DNA from: Himantopus leucocephalus
Lineage: Eukaryota > Chordata > Aves > Charadriiformes > Recurvirostridae
Assembly (NCBI GenBank): GCA_003993805.1
Contig: RSEF01000031.1
Location: forward strand, 54,616,130 to 54,680,129
DNA: 64,000 nt
Reading direction: 5' to 3'
Positions 11,471 to 24,540 of the stretch are shown here, piece by piece. A model generated the notes under the pieces. That model made no database searches and had not been told where the DNA came from. It saw only the letters and a program-made list of their open reading frames with translations. The translations under genes and the position numbers were made by a program. Within the stretch, counting starts at the first letter, position 1. Each line of letters begins with the position of its first letter.

Positions 11471-14400
11471 AGTATAGCTATATGAGGCTAACTGCTGGAG
11501 AGAGCCACACAGTTCTTAATAGCTGAGGTAGAGCTTCATAATCTATATTATTTTAAATATTATCTGTACCTTACTATATGCTGCATTGAACGGAGGATTG
11601 CTGTTGGATTTCAAACAGCTATCTCTATGTTTTGTCCTCTGCTGGTAGGCTTTGATTGATAAACCTAAGCATATAAAATAAACAGCAAATGAGATCAAAT
11701 ATGTCATTCCAATGCTCTCACAGTCACTCAGCTGTGCATTTCTAATGGCTTTGCATGCTGGTAAACTGTCATTTAGTTGCAGTAGTTTACAAGTGACTCA
11801 GCCAAAGATGCCTGCACCCTGAAGGCTGTCAGTTTCTACATCAGTGGTCTCTAAAACGTATCTTTCAGTCTATAAAACAATTCTTTAGAGAGCAAGAGGG
11901 TCAAACTTGGCTTTCACAAGTAATGGTAGAAAAACCTGCCAAGGTCTGTGTTACACAACTGAGATACTGACAAAAACACAAAGATTATTCCTATTACTAA
12001 GATAACAATCTAAAATGAAGATTCAGCTCACTGCAGAACTACAAAGGATATAATTTTGCAATCTCATTCAGATGCTTTCTGTTAAAGAGTGAACTTTACA
12101 GGCATTTTTGCTAATGCTACTTTACACTTTATGGAGGGCAGAAGTCCTTAGTCTGGGACTAAATGACATTTCCACACATTTTAAAGTCCCTTTACAGGCC
12201 TTACAGGTATGAGGAGCCGTTTAAGGAAGCATTAATATAAATGAGCGGTTGTCTCAGTTCATTTCCGGAAGAGCTTGACTGGCTCATAGCTGTACTCATT
12301 TATAAAAAGAAAATCAGTTCGGAAATGCGTTGCATTAAATATACAAAGGTAGCTACAGAGAAGAGTATAAACTTTGATTCCTCCTATTCTGCGTTTATAA
12401 AATAATGTTTTTCCTTGCACAAAATGCATTTTCTAGTTATGCAAATATTGATCCAGTTCAGAGCACAGAAAACTTGCACAAAATGTGTGAGGGAGTAAGA
12501 TAGTTATATTTCCTGAGAGTTATATTTTCTGCTGTAGGTTATTTCAATATTTTCTCAGCAATTGTATATACTAATGTTTAGCTGAACACACTAAACGTCC
12601 ATGGACTGGTGACTTGTTAATCCCCCTCTGAAAGCTAAATTATGCAGGAAGAGGAGAAGTAGTGTTCAGAGTATTTTGTTTAGAGCATCAAGAACTATTT
12701 AGGGAAATCACAGAGGTAATTTAGCAAACAAAAAAAAAAGAAAAAAAATAAATTACCAATGTTACTTTGCAAAAGCAAAGGCCTCTGACGCATTAAGGAT
12801 TTTTGGATGAGTATTTATCTACCAGGAAAATTCTGGTTTTCGTAGTTTCCAGGGTATTCTTAAAGTGAACAGGTTTGCGACCAAAAAGAAGCTGAGGAAA
12901 CTATTACTTCAGTAGTAGTATAGTATTAATGGGTCTCTTCAGCTGCAGCAGACCAATAGTCCTTGGCCATAACGCTGCTTCTCATCAGGTTCCCGCAGCT
13001 GTGGCACCCAGGGACAGGCAAGCTGGTGCAATGTGAGCTAGGAGGGGGTGCGTTCCCACTGGTATACACCATTTCTCAGAGAGGACTGAGATCTGCCCCA
13101 GACTCCAGAAGAAAAGGGTGGTGGGTTTTTTTTGCTCTGTGGAAAGTCCCCACTTCATACCAGTCCCCTTCAGCCATACACAGGTATAAACAGACGTGTG
13201 ATTCAGGACGTGAGCTTTTCCCATTTTTACAAAATGGAAATGTTTTGGTTTCCAGCTTCATCTGCAAGCCCAGCGTGGTGTCAGAGGCCACCACAGGGCT
13301 TTGGAGGGAAGGAGCAGGTCTCACCTGCTGCTTGCCTTATGCCTGGGTAGTTCGCAGCAAAGCATAGGGTAGATGGACTCTGAAGCCTGACTGTTGAAAA
13401 TAAGATGTATGACAGTGGAGATGACTCCCAAACCTCCCTGTAGTTAACTAGCCTGAAACAAATGATCTAAAACAAAAGAGGTGTCCTTGTCTACCTGGGC
13501 AATATTGGGGAATTAACTTTGCAATCCTTCACATTGCAGGGATGAACACTTTTTTATAATCACTGAAAAGAAATAAATAAATTAAATGGCACTACTACCT
13601 AATCTGCTGGCAAACATGCACGTATACCCCTGCAAGCATATTTCTCAGTCTTTTTTTTTTTTTTTTCTATATGAAAAGAAAAGAAAGGGCAGAGAATCAG
13701 ACAAACGTAAAGCTAGGGAAAGGGAAGCCTCAGGACAGGTATCTTTTTGCTCTTAGTGTTTCTCTGAAATGAACAGAAACTGTCATTTCTTGCTTTCTGC
13801 TCCTGTACTTATAACTCACATATATTATGTGAACTTGCCTTCCTACTGCTCAGCTGCATAAGTTGTCACTTTCCAAACCAGCAACAGCCACATGTTCCTT
13901 CTAGCTGGTACAGATAAATCTCTTTCCTTTTCACTGAAACAAGCTAAAAATACTCTTCCATTTTCTTACAAAGTAAATTTACTTAAGGCCAAGATAATGT
14001 AAACAGAAAATAATTTCAAAACCAAAGAAACTTTATATCGGATTATTTTCCCAAGTGAGTTTTCAGTAGGCATTCTGCTTCGTCACAGGAAAAATGAGCT
14101 TTCACCTTCCTGTTGTAGGTCATTAAAGCGAACAGTCAAAAGCAAAGACATTTTAGTCTATATATGCAAGGACCAAGTGAGGTATCAAGTTAAACATAGG
14201 GTGGAACAAAAATAAGAATAATCCTTAAAGACAGCTCAGTTAGGTCCCATATCTGATGGAGTTTGAAGTGTAAAGAAACATATTTCGGGTACATAAACCA
14301 CTTTGTTTCTAATCAGATCTGTAAAACTTCTCCAAAGAACATGTGCTTTTGAAACCCTGAAGTGTGATTCTGTTCTCTTGTCCGGCTTTTTTTCTGTTTG

Positions 14401-15077
14401 TCGTGAGATCCCTTGTGCAGCAGGCACATTGCTTTCCCTAGATTTTAGTGCATAGGCTCAAAGGTGATCCATTCCTCCAAACCAAACACGGAGACAGTGT
14501 GTGGAAAGGGGTTAACTTCAATTAAGTGTCAGCCTCTGGTTAGACTACTGAGAGAAACAGGAGGAAATATCGATGACCTGGGATCAGGTCTCCCACATTT
14601 TTAAGGATGGGAAAACAGGAGAAGCAATAACAGAAGCTGGTGGTTTCAACCTGTCCCCTTGTCCTAAGGGAGGCTCCTGGCAGAGGGCTGGAAAAGCCAG
14701 ATCCTGGGGGCTGATAAGAAAGGGGACAAGAGGATAGGTGACTGTCAGGAGAGATGTAGTAGGGGTTTGGCCCTCCGCCACTGAGCTGGGTTGCATAGGA
14801 TGTAGGTCAGGAAAACAAGGAGCAGGATCCCTGGGCATTCCTCTTGCAAAGAAGTGCCCCCCAAAAGAGGTCCATAAAGCTATCAAGTTGTCTCTTCTCT
14901 GCTCACTTGTTCATTTCTAGAAATTTAATGGCCTCGTTTGGAGGAAAAGTTGTTTCACCCAGCATACCTGGTGACTAGGAATCTCCCTTTGGACGTAGGC
15001 TGAAATCCTCCCAAAACCAGACCTGCGCTCACTGGGTGAAGGATCCAACATCTACTCTAGCGGAGTTCTAACTACTC
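11471..15077. other. Unique non-coding sequence
   Basis: Holds an A-rich tract near 12730-12750 and a 16-T run at 13651-13666. Between 12963 and 13367 both strands are open (134 codons on +, 79 and 82 on -) without any recognisable domain, so I treat this as chance. Nothing else can be named. Confidence 0.5.
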
Positions 15078-15103
15078 GGATTAAACAATTATCTGTTTAA
15101 TCC
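15078..15103. other. Perfect inverted repeat, 10-bp arms, 6-nt loop
   Basis: GGATTAAACA (15078-15087) pairs with TGTTTAATCC (15094-15103) around ATTATC. The arms contain GGATTA and TAATCC, which are Otx/Pitx-type homeodomain core sites in opposite orientation. A dimeric homeodomain site is a possible reading; a chance hairpin is the alternative. Confidence 0.6.
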
Positions 15104-18100
15104 TATATTATAGCTAATATCAAGAGGTACGTGTCTGTTTTTCTAGAACAAGCTCTTCTGAGCATGTTGCTATATCCTAAGCTTGAGCAGTCTTGGAGAA
15201 GCAGGCAGACTGCATTACTGACAGGGAAAGAGGCAGGTCCTAGGCACCTGCAGATACAGTGTAGGCTTAATTAAGGAGGGCTTTATGTCTATTAACAGAT
15301 ATATTTTCTCCAGGTTAGATGTTACTCTCCATTTCTTCTTCGCCAATAGAAGAGATACAGTATCTTCTGTGTTTTGGGAACATAATTTGGCTTCACATTA
15401 ACTCACTGTAGCTGCCTTATCCTGCCAGCTTTCCTCAGCTTTTAACCGCTTTTCACACGCATCATCAGGAGACGTAACCGACCCTTTTAGACAACCTCTT
15501 TCTGGAAATAATTATTCTCTTAATTCTCTTAAAACGCTACTCACTTTTTTTCTTTTAATTGTTATTACTGCATCTTACGGACAGCAGCGGTAAATTTCTG
15601 TCTTCACTGAAGTTACTGGCTGAACTTCTAATAAAATTTTTTCCTTTGGACTATAGCACAGAGTTTGAATAGAGGGAATGGCCACAAGCAGAGATTTGAA
15701 GAAAAATATTGAGATGAGGAAGGGTCAGGTGGTGAGAAAGGTTTGACCTTCCTTCTCAGGCATTCTCCTTTTCATCTATACCCTTGTTCAAATACGTGGT
15801 AGACAACTGCTTTGGGTTTGAAGGTGCTTAGCAGCGTGCATGCCTCTGTGAGCTCCTCCAACACCACCGTACTCCTCCATTTGTTGGTTTTCTCCCTAAC
15901 AAAGCTTGATGATTTGCTGTATTTTGGATGTACGCATGGATGAACAGAAAGACTTAGTCTGTATTTCAAGCATCCCATGGTAAAATTCTGACATCCACTG
16001 TCAGACACAGTCTGTTTTAACTTGTCCCTCAAATCATTTCAGGTGCCAGCACTGAAACCATCAAGGCAAATGTAGACTTTATTTCATCATAAATCCTGTC
16101 TACCTGTATGCAATGCTTCCAAAAGAAAAAGAAAGAGAGAAATTCTAAATGATAATCGAAACAAAGTGTAAATATGACTGAGAGGCAGCTGGAAATGCAG
16201 AAATTGTGTGCTGAGTCACCCTTGTGCTCTGAAGTTGGGAACACATCGTAAAGCTCAGAGCTGAGAAACACAGCCCAACAGAGTTAATTAAAATAAGAAA
16301 GAAGGGACTGCAATCAAAAACATCTTACTTATAGTTTAAAGGATGATGGGACATATTTACTTGTAATGACATTTACTGCTGTTTCCATAAAGAGAGGAAG
16401 GGTGGATCAGCACTGGATCTTCAGCAATTGCAAAAGCCCACACCATATAAAGGCCCTATTTTAGTTAACACGTTGTCAGTCTTTAAGGACTAGTGGTGTA
16501 ACAGCTGGTTTTGATGTAATTTCTTTTGAGACCACTAGATTACAAGCTGTTTATTGCATTCTTCTCCCCAGACTGCTCCCTGGATACCGGCACGGAGTCA
16601 AGAGGTCAGAGGTCTAAAGCCAGGAGCTAAAGGATTTGTCATCATTTAACAGGTCACTTGTTGCTATGTACTATGCAAACTGGACAGTGCCTCACAGCCT
16701 GGCAGACGGTGTGGTAGGTTTTATTTTTCTCACCTCCGCAATGGGAATTTGGTCCAGCCCCACTGCAGAAGTGACTTTCTTACCTGGGATCATCAGTTTG
16801 TGCCTGGGGCTTTGTGGGAGGAAGGCATGCACAACCACATGCAGTAGCAAAATATCCTCAGCTAGCACCGTGATTATGGCTGTCCAGTCCTGCACTCAAT
16901 ATTCAAACATAAACCCCCAAAACCTAGACAGTGGTGGACATGACATGAGCAGGTAGGGCAGCTCATTAACTGCTCTTGGTCAGTATCGCAGCACTACAAA
17001 TTCCATGAGTATACCTGGAAGAGCAGAGTTGTTCTTAATACCTGCACAATTTCTGTCCTTTTCTGCTGCTCCCTGTTAAATGGGGAGCGGTTGCACTATG
17101 CTCTCTTTCTATGATTGTGAAAAAAATTTGGCTTAAACTGTCTGCAACTGGCAGCCAGTGAGATATTGTCTGCAAGGGGCATGTGAACATGGGAGGACTG
17201 ACTTACAAAGGGTTTGAGAAAACACAGCTGACTTCAGAAATATGAGAATTGGATGACTTGTCCCCAAAGGAAAAATGGAAAAACTTTTCTTACCGTTGCA
17301 GCCAAGAATTTGAAGCTCCAGCAGTTTAGTTAGTTGTGAAGCCAATTTTTGCAAAGAAACTCTTTTCTTTGAGTAGAATTATATTCAGCAAATAAGCAGA
17401 AATGTTCATATTTTTTGGTTCTTTGTACAAATCATATCTTTCAGATATCAGCAGAGTTATTTGAGATTGCCTCTAGTCCTGTAACTGTGATTCTTTATGT
17501 GTACAAGCCAAAAGAGGTTCACCTTTTGCCTTTATAATATGTCCCAAGAACATATTAATGCAAAACAGGAAATGGGCATTCAGATACCTTCTAAAGACAG
17601 ATAGCAAATCAACCGAAGTTTGCTGTTCCCTTTGTTCCTTCACAGTGTTGGTATTGTGGACCTTGCGAGACGGCGAAGCGTAAGGTCACGCACTTTCTGC
17701 AAACCCATTTTTGAATGAGGAATTTAATAAAGCAAGAAATTATTGAAACTTTCAGGAAGGGCAATTCAAGAGTTCATTCTGCCTTGAGACAATTAAGTAA
17801 TTGCTCTTTTGCAGCTGAAATCTCTCAGTATGAGGTCACTTAGTCTTTCTGAGTTAGGTAAGCTGTCTGCCCAAATTCAGGTGGCCAATTCTGAGCTCTG
17901 GTCTGGAGCTCCTTCCCTGCCTCAAGTGACAGAAGCTGCAGGGATGAGGAGGAGATGGTGCTTGATGAGGAGTTGCTGTGGTTTCCTACTCCTCCAGAAC
18001 AGAGGTAAGAGCTAATGATGGTAAAACTGAACCAGCTGAGTGATGTTCAGACACTGGATCCCACAGCATCATGCACCTGATGTTTCTGCTCGGTTTTGGG

Positions 18101-20502
18101 GATGAAAAACATAGATAAGTTGTTTACATTCCTTGGGAGAGGACATCCATGGTACCTCATGTCTACACAGCCTAGCTCTGATGGGGGCTCCTGGGGAAGA
18201 TGGAATCACTAGTGAGGATGTGTTGGCAGTCTCTGAGATCTCAGCCCTCAACGCGTTGACCTCAGCCGCGTGAGTGGAAGGACAAACTCTGGCAGTTACT
18301 TGTGACCAGTAGCACCTGCTCCCTACCCTGGTAATGTGGTTAGCATAATTAATGCCATTTTATGAGGGACGCAGCCATTCTCTGTCACAGTGTGGGTGAC
18401 ACATTCATTCCCTTCCCCTCATTATCAGGCCCTGAAGGTCCTGTGCACCGACTAGACAAACCAAACAGATTCCTTCCCGCCCTCCCTCAAGGTTCCTGGG
18501 CGCCAGGCCGGTTACTCCCCTCCGCACTGGCCTTGATGGTCCCAGGCACCCAGCGGTGGGGATGGCCCCGGCACGCAGTAGGGAAGCGTCACAGCACAGG
18601 GCACTGACCATGAAATCAGTTTTATTGTAAACTCTGTATTAGGCTACTTATGAGTTCCTCTACATTGATTCTGCTTGTAGAAATCCTGAGCCATTCTAAT
18701 AATAAATTCTGTGCTATACTAATCATAATATTCTGTTAAGAAAATAAAGCTTTAATTGTAAGTATGATTTAGTGTTGCCATCATTCTGCCAAGGATCCCC
18801 AAAAGAACCCATCTGCCCCCTCAGTGTCGGGTGGCACTTATGACTTCAGGCATCTTCTCTGTGGATCGTCCAGAGAGAGGACAAGTCTAGTGGGAACTCG
18901 CAAGCAAAGAGTTGGGAGGGTGTCTCCAAATATCTTGCCATTTTGCCATGCTTGGGAATATTTGAAGTTAGTAAGAAAAGGATAAAGAAAAAAATAAATC
19001 AATACCCACAACCCAGAACATGGGAACCCGTGGATTTAAGCATTTAGAATTTGTACCATCATTTTATTTGAACTGAAGGCAGCAATGACCACTTCTACCC
19101 TGATACACTAATGCTGCTGTTTGGAGTGCATTCAGGAGTACTGCTGGAGTTTAGAAATACCTTGTCCTATTACAAATCATATGTGCACTGCACCTTAGCA
19201 AGGAGGGACAGAGAGCTGCATTAAACACACTTATTTGGGGTGTTTTTAACCAGCAGCGTTGCAGTGAGTGCTGATGGGCTGCGAGTAGTCGCGTGAAGCA
19301 GCTTTTCCCTCCCCCTCGCACACTCTCTCCTGCTGAATCTAGGTCAAGGAAGAGCAAGATGACCATCAATGTGCCAGTCACTGTCCTTCCCCAGTGACGT
19401 TGCCATCAATTTTCAAACCACAACAACCTCCACAAAAAAAAAGATAAGAGCAAAGTGCCTCTTATTTTGTTGTAGTGGTGATTTTAAAGGCTTCCCATAT
19501 GAAGATATGTCTGTATTTCCATTAGAAAGTCAGCTTTTGAAAGGTTTGCAGAGCTCATCTACAAAATATTTGCTTTGAAATGAAACTTGATTTAAACCAA
19601 CCTATCATTTTATATATTACATACTTCATGTATAGAATACTGTACACATTACAAACGTGCTACTGGAATGCTTTATTTTTGGGATACTGAATTTTGATTT
19701 TGTTGATCAAAAGGCTAGTGATTACTACTTCAGGGATTTTGAGGGGTTTGTATGTCAACATTATTTTCCTTGAATATAAAATAATCTAATGGAAAAAACT
19801 TCATTAATATATATTTTTGACCGTAATTTTGAAAATAGACCCACTCCCAATAATAATATCTACAAAGACCTCTCTTTTGTTTTTTCCCTCAAAAGTTCCA
19901 TCATTCATTTAAACATAAAGTCAGGCCCTGCAATCAGAATTTTCTATTATAGTTAATGTTACACTACATATGATCTAACCTACTATGGGATATACAGGAA
20001 ATCTTTTCTAACACTTTTATGCATAAAATTAAATTAGTCTTAGAAATGTTCTTTGGAGGTTCTTTTCTTCAAAGGCAGCAGGGGCAGAAAAAGGGCATAT
20101 ATTCAGTTATTTACAGTTTCTTACATGTATTTTTCCTGCAAAACTGCTTTCTGAGAATGTAAAGTGCAGGTGAAGTGATGCTCTTTTGCTGGATGAACTG
20201 AGCTTGTCCACTGTGCCTTTTTCTGCTCTACATCTTGAAAAAATCACGTCTTACTTTTATATAATGCTGTCAAGGTTGGATACACTGCTTTACTGCTTCC
20301 CCCTTTGGTTTTGAAGGTATTTGCCACTGATGCGTTTGAATTCATCCTAGAAGGTTCCTGAACTGCAGTTTTCTAAACTCGAGTGCTCACTTACTGCTGA
20401 AAAGACAAACTTTCTTTGAATTTTGGGACAATTCAAGCAAAAACTCCTGAGGGCCTGAGACTCCTTCCAGCACCTCTTTATTAAAATGAATGAACAGGTT
20501 TT
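15104..20502. other. Unique non-coding sequence
   Basis: No recognisable exon or named repeat. Short GC-balanced patches occur at 16560-16960, 17800-18020 and 18360-18610. They hold open frames of 60-106 codons on both strands that carry no domains. The piece at 17930-18010 ends in an AGGTAAGA donor-like sequence, but no reading frame around it is convincing. Confidence 0.45.
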
Positions 20503-20558
20503 GGAGAAGGGAAGGGGAATGGGAGAGGCAAGGGAAGTGGGAAGGAGAAGGGAAGGGA
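20503..20558 (+). repeat. Polypurine tract with repeated GGG runs
   Basis: About 56 bases are almost entirely purine (a few T and one C), with seven or more GGG runs separated by AA or GA spacers. Such a tract can form G-quadruplex or triplex (H-DNA) structures. It lies in ordinary AT-rich DNA with no gene to explain it. Confidence 0.7.
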
Positions 20559-21399
20559 TGTTTACCTTTTACAGTATTTTTGGCTGTAAGAACGATGACT
20601 GCCTCTGCATACTGAGTTGAATATCCAAAAGCAACATACCATAAATGAACATAGTATCTCCAAAACAATTAAATTCACAAGCCAATTGTCTCTGAGTTAG
20701 CTCTTTCAGTTCAGATTTGCAGTATACCTCAGAAATTTTTTTTTTATATACACTAGGTCATATTTATCCATCAAGTTCACTCCACGGATTTCAAAAGGAC
20801 TGAAATAAACAGCAAATTATAAGTTAAGAAAAATCCCCACAACCTACACTAAAAAGCTGCTGTGGAGACAAGACAAGGAAACCCTCTATCAATGTGTGTT
20901 TGTACAATCCCACCTTTGGCAAATTGTTCTTAATGATGCATCACCATTTCCAAACGTGTATAATTTTGATATTTTGAAATATCTTGTTTATTACACTTGC
21001 TAAGAAAAAGATTTTTTTTTTTTTTGTAAAGTGAAAGAAGAATCTACCACTTCTGCTGGAAACTAATCAGAAGGCACTGCTTATGGAAGAGAATCTTGAT
21101 TAAAAATAAAAGATCAAATGGGATACTTTGTCTATTTGCAGACTGATTTGAGTTTCATTACTTGAGTTAAAAAGTAATCACCGTGTTTTGAAATGATGTC
21201 TTCAAACATACTCCCAAAATTGTGGAACATCAAGGTTAAAGGTAGAGAGTTATATATTCTGCAGCTCCTAGGCACATCTGGGTGAGCCCCTATCTGAGAG
21301 GCTTGGCCTGTTTGTGCCTTGTACTAAATTGCCCAACTTGTGTGGCTTTAAACATGTTGATTTTATTTTTTGTTTGTTTGCTAGCCTATGATTTGGTGT
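20559..21399. other. Unique AT-rich non-coding sequence
   Basis: Nothing nameable is visible. A T-run occurs near 21011-21025. Confidence 0.55.
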
Positions 21400-21723
21400 T
21401 CGGTTTTAAAGCAGTGCCAGTCGGCATTCGAACCAGTGGTACCGACCTTCGCGTGCCGTCCTCCCCTGGGGCAATTAGCGACAGCAGCGGGGCTGAGACA
21501 CCTAAAGCAGCCTCACTGAAGGAAGTCCGTCCTCCCATTACCTCTGTCACTTAAAGTCGATACAGGCTGCTTACCCACCTACCGGCAGCTTCAATCAATG
21601 TCCATCATGTCCAGAGAAAACAGCCTCCAGGACGGAGCACGCAACTCGCCCGCTGCCAGCACCCTTTGTCGCTCCCATATGGGCAGGACATGATTCCCCG
21701 GGATTAGCCAACAATTACGTGCT

Positions 21724-21741
21724 CTGAACTGATCAGTTCAG
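21724..21741. other. 18-bp perfect palindrome
   Basis: CTGAACTGATCAGTTCAG equals its own reverse complement. It directly precedes another inverted repeat at 21742-21767. Confidence 0.85.
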
Positions 21742-21767
21742 TCAATTTACTGTGCAAAGTAAATTGA
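21742..21767. other. Perfect inverted repeat, 10-bp arms, 6-nt loop
   Basis: TCAATTTACT (21742-21751) pairs with AGTAAATTGA (21758-21767) around GTGCAA. It abuts the 18-bp palindrome, so 44 consecutive bases are self-complementary in two units. Confidence 0.85.
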
Positions 21768-22300
21768 TCCCCCAGAACAAAGGGATCTGCCAGCGGGGAG
21801 GTACCTGAGAAAGCAGCATGCCTGTGTAAACAGTGCTGTCCTTGCCCCAGTGTGGAGTGGCCCAGCGCCATATGGTGCCACTATGAACTTATTAACTGAC
21901 GGATTAACTCATCTCAGCATTTGGGATCCCCAGTTTCCAGCTGTGAGGATGATTGATGGGCTAACTACTGCTTCAGTCTTGGAAGTTATTTCCTCCATTT
22001 AACAGAGTCAAGAAGACAGAAAATTGCCCCCTTTGTAAATGCTAATCTCACCACTCCTTCGAACACCCAACATAGCAATTTATTCCAGGCAAAGTCTTAA
22101 AATTGGTATAGTACACATCAAATGCATACTAATTAGCAATTTCTTTTGAAGGCTCCATCACTTATGAAGGGTCTCCTTTTCCATATGTTCATCATGCCCC
22201 ACTTCACCCTTTAATTACGAAACAGCACTTTCTACTAATTGTGAGAAGGTACATTGTACCCGGTATCTGTATTAAATACTACACCTTCTGAGACCTAATT

Positions 22301-23975
22301 TAGGGTCAGACAGAAAACAGACAGATAGGCGTAATGTCTTAGGGGCACTGTCCTCAATTTAGGCATGTTCACTTTTATTCCTACTGGCAATGCTTCTTAA
22401 GGGAGCACCCCATGGAAAGGGAATTTCTTTAGAAACATCAAACCTCACGTCCACACAGCATTGTACCGGCAGTGGTAACAAGGCCGCGGTTTTCTCACTG
22501 CTGCTCAAGAGGGTGTCACTACCAACAATGTGGTTCTTGGTACTTTCTAGTGGGAAGATGTCAATAAATCTTAAAAGGGGTGATCTGCGGTGGAACAGAG
22601 GATTTGTTCTGTCCAATTCAGTCTGTGTTGACTCAGACCATGATTATTTTCTTTTTACACTGTATGACTCTTTACTGACCGTATAACGACCCTTCATTTC
22701 TTAAAAGCTTAGCACTGTGTTACTTGTGGCTACCATCACTCACACCAGAATTGCAGCATGAAGACGAAAAAGAAGCTGGGAAGAAAAAGTACCCAAACTA
22801 AGTCAGAGACGTACAAAAAATTTACATACTTTTATTGTAGACAATGTTAAAATGTGCTCCTTGGTTTGCTCTCCCTACACCAGGCAACTGCAACCGTAAC
22901 CTTGATAAGTAATTTGTCTTTATGCCTATCATGGCATAAATATAACTGGAGGTGGATAAATAAACGGCCAGGTTCTAAGGCAGGTTTCACTACTATGTTA
23001 CTTACTTTCACATGATCCTTGTAGGCAGCTTCAGGTTGGTTTAGTTCAGTATCTTTTGCAACACATAAAGCATTTAAAGCCCCATTGAAAGTGAAAATAT
23101 TGTTATGAAATGAGGGAAACTATGTCATGGAGATTAGAACAAATAAAAGCTCCGGATGCTTGCTGAAATTTATGTTTTAATGGTGTCTCTGTAATTGCTT
23201 AAAAGATGAATATGCTTTTTTCATGTTGAATTAAAAGAAGATGATCATTTCAGACCATATGTAAGGATGTTAATTTTTTTGAGGGAAAAAGAAACTTGGG
23301 TTGTCTTAGTCACTCCTGTGCAATGAAAGCAGAGCTTGTCTGAAGCCAGGAGAAAATATTCATTCAAAGCTTTAATATTTTTCCTTGGTTTTGTTGAAAC
23401 TTCATTTCAATCAAGATTTTCTCACCAGTTCTAAATGAAAAAAATGAAACATCCTTATCTTTTAAAAGGAACATTAAAGGAAGCAGTATCTCATTTAATT
23501 TCGTTTCATATTGCAGCATTTTAAATAATTACATCAACCATTAAAACTGAGGTTAAAACAGATGTTAGCACATATGAATGCTGGCTGCCAGCAAGTTCCA
23601 CGTTTGGGTTTGCTACCAGCAGGAATCCACTGAACAGACATACTAGTCAAATTTGTTGTTGCTCCAAGAGCCTTAACTCTTTTGTATTTTAGAAATTCTA
23701 CCATCTAAGACCAAGGACCAGTGCAGGAGATCCAGGGGATGACTTTTGACTTGGGGTAGCCTTTTCCGTGAGGTGCACTGGTAGCACCATCAGAGGAGGC
23801 TTGCACTGAATTCCGGTGGCCACAGCAAGCTTGTCACTGGCAGTCAATTTACTCTAACCTGGACATCTGTCCCCTACCAAAAAGAATCAACATGCTTTTA
23901 AATTACACAGCCCTTACAAAGTGTCACATTAACAGTAAGATTTACCTATGTATCTATGCGTAAGATGCAATATTT
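22301..23975. other. Unique non-coding sequence
   Basis: No gene is visible. The two frames at 22359-22686 (85 codons on -, 98 on +) overlap on opposite strands and have no known domain. Confidence 0.5.
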
Positions 23976-24070
23976 CATAGAATCATAGAATTGTCTAGGT
24001 TGGAAAGGACTTTTAAGATGATTGAGTCCAACCATAACTTGTACCACATGTGTGTGACCTGTGGACAAGG
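23976..24070 (-). repeat. Antisense CR1 LINE 3' end
   Basis: CATAGAATCATAGAATTG begins the copy. These are the antisense form of the CR1 terminal octamer repeats. TAGGTTGGAAAGGAC, TTTTAAGATGATTGAG and TCCAACC follow, the canonical order of the antisense CR1 3' end in birds. Similarity is clear to about 24054 and fades afterwards; some later sequence up to about 24240 may belong to the same copy. The element is 5'-truncated and non-coding. Confidence 0.85.
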
Positions 24071-24517
24071 TGAGACCATGGCCAGACGTAGAGCTGCCCC
24101 ATCCCAATGACAGTCTCCATCCAGCCTTTGGTCTCAGTGTCTGAAGCAACAACCATACCAGCCCTGTACCAGCTACACACGATGGAGCTGGTCACACAGA
24201 CATCTCTAGGCAGTGGAGGTTTTCACTGGACACCTACTTTAGAGGGAAGCTGGAAAATGAATTTTTTATCTTATTGAAACACCCCTTGCTGGCATTTTCA
24301 GAATAAAGTCTTTTGATTTCAACCAATTTCTTTTAACTGTACTTTAACACACAGCCTAGGAAATAATTATGAAAGCTAATGAAATTATTTCCTATTCCTC
24401 TGAACTGAAGTGTTTATTTCTTTTTTAACCAAAACCAATAATCTACTAAGCCTACATTTCATCGAACTTCCATTTTCAGCACTCAGGTCCTTATGAAAGT
24501 GATGTGATACCTGCAAC
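24071..24517. other. Non-coding sequence, possibly the rest of the CR1 copy at first
   Basis: The first 170 bases could be a diverged continuation of the adjacent CR1 element. The remainder is unremarkable AT-rich DNA. Confidence 0.4.
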
Positions 24518-24540
24518 AAATTTTCAAAGTTTGAAAATTT
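24518..24540. other. Near-perfect palindrome, 11-bp arms, 1-nt spacer
   Basis: AAATTTTCAAA (24518-24528) and TTTGAAAATTT (24530-24540) flank a single G. Such AT-rich palindromes can extrude as cruciforms, though low complexity raises the chance of a random occurrence. Confidence 0.75.

Larger units (their letters stand above)
21400..22300. promoter_or_regulatory. Candidate conserved regulatory block, CpG-enriched, palindrome-bearing
   Basis: CpG dinucleotides cluster at 21400-21680 in a window that is otherwise CpG-depleted. An 18-bp perfect palindrome and a 10-bp-arm hairpin follow at 21724-21767. After that comes balanced, non-repetitive sequence with homeodomain-type words such as ACTAATTAGCAAT near 22126 and an ATGCATACTAAT octamer-like word. 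No open frame is persuasive: a 90-codon frame at 21282-21554 begins hydrophobic and matches nothing I know. Long-range enhancers of developmental genes often look like this, but one sequence cannot show conservation. Confidence 0.3.

Noticed and set aside
11838..11860. hAT-transposon-like terminal word CAGTGGTCTCTAAAAC
   Set aside because: A single half-match with no partner terminus or 8-bp target duplication found.
17930..18012. Possible exon ending in a donor-like AGGTAAGA
   Set aside because: No convincing acceptor, frame or protein similarity; donor-like words are common by chance.
21724..21767. MicroRNA precursor
   Set aside because: The two inverted repeats are separate short stems rather than one stem of about 60-80 nt, and no known mature microRNA sequence is recognisable.
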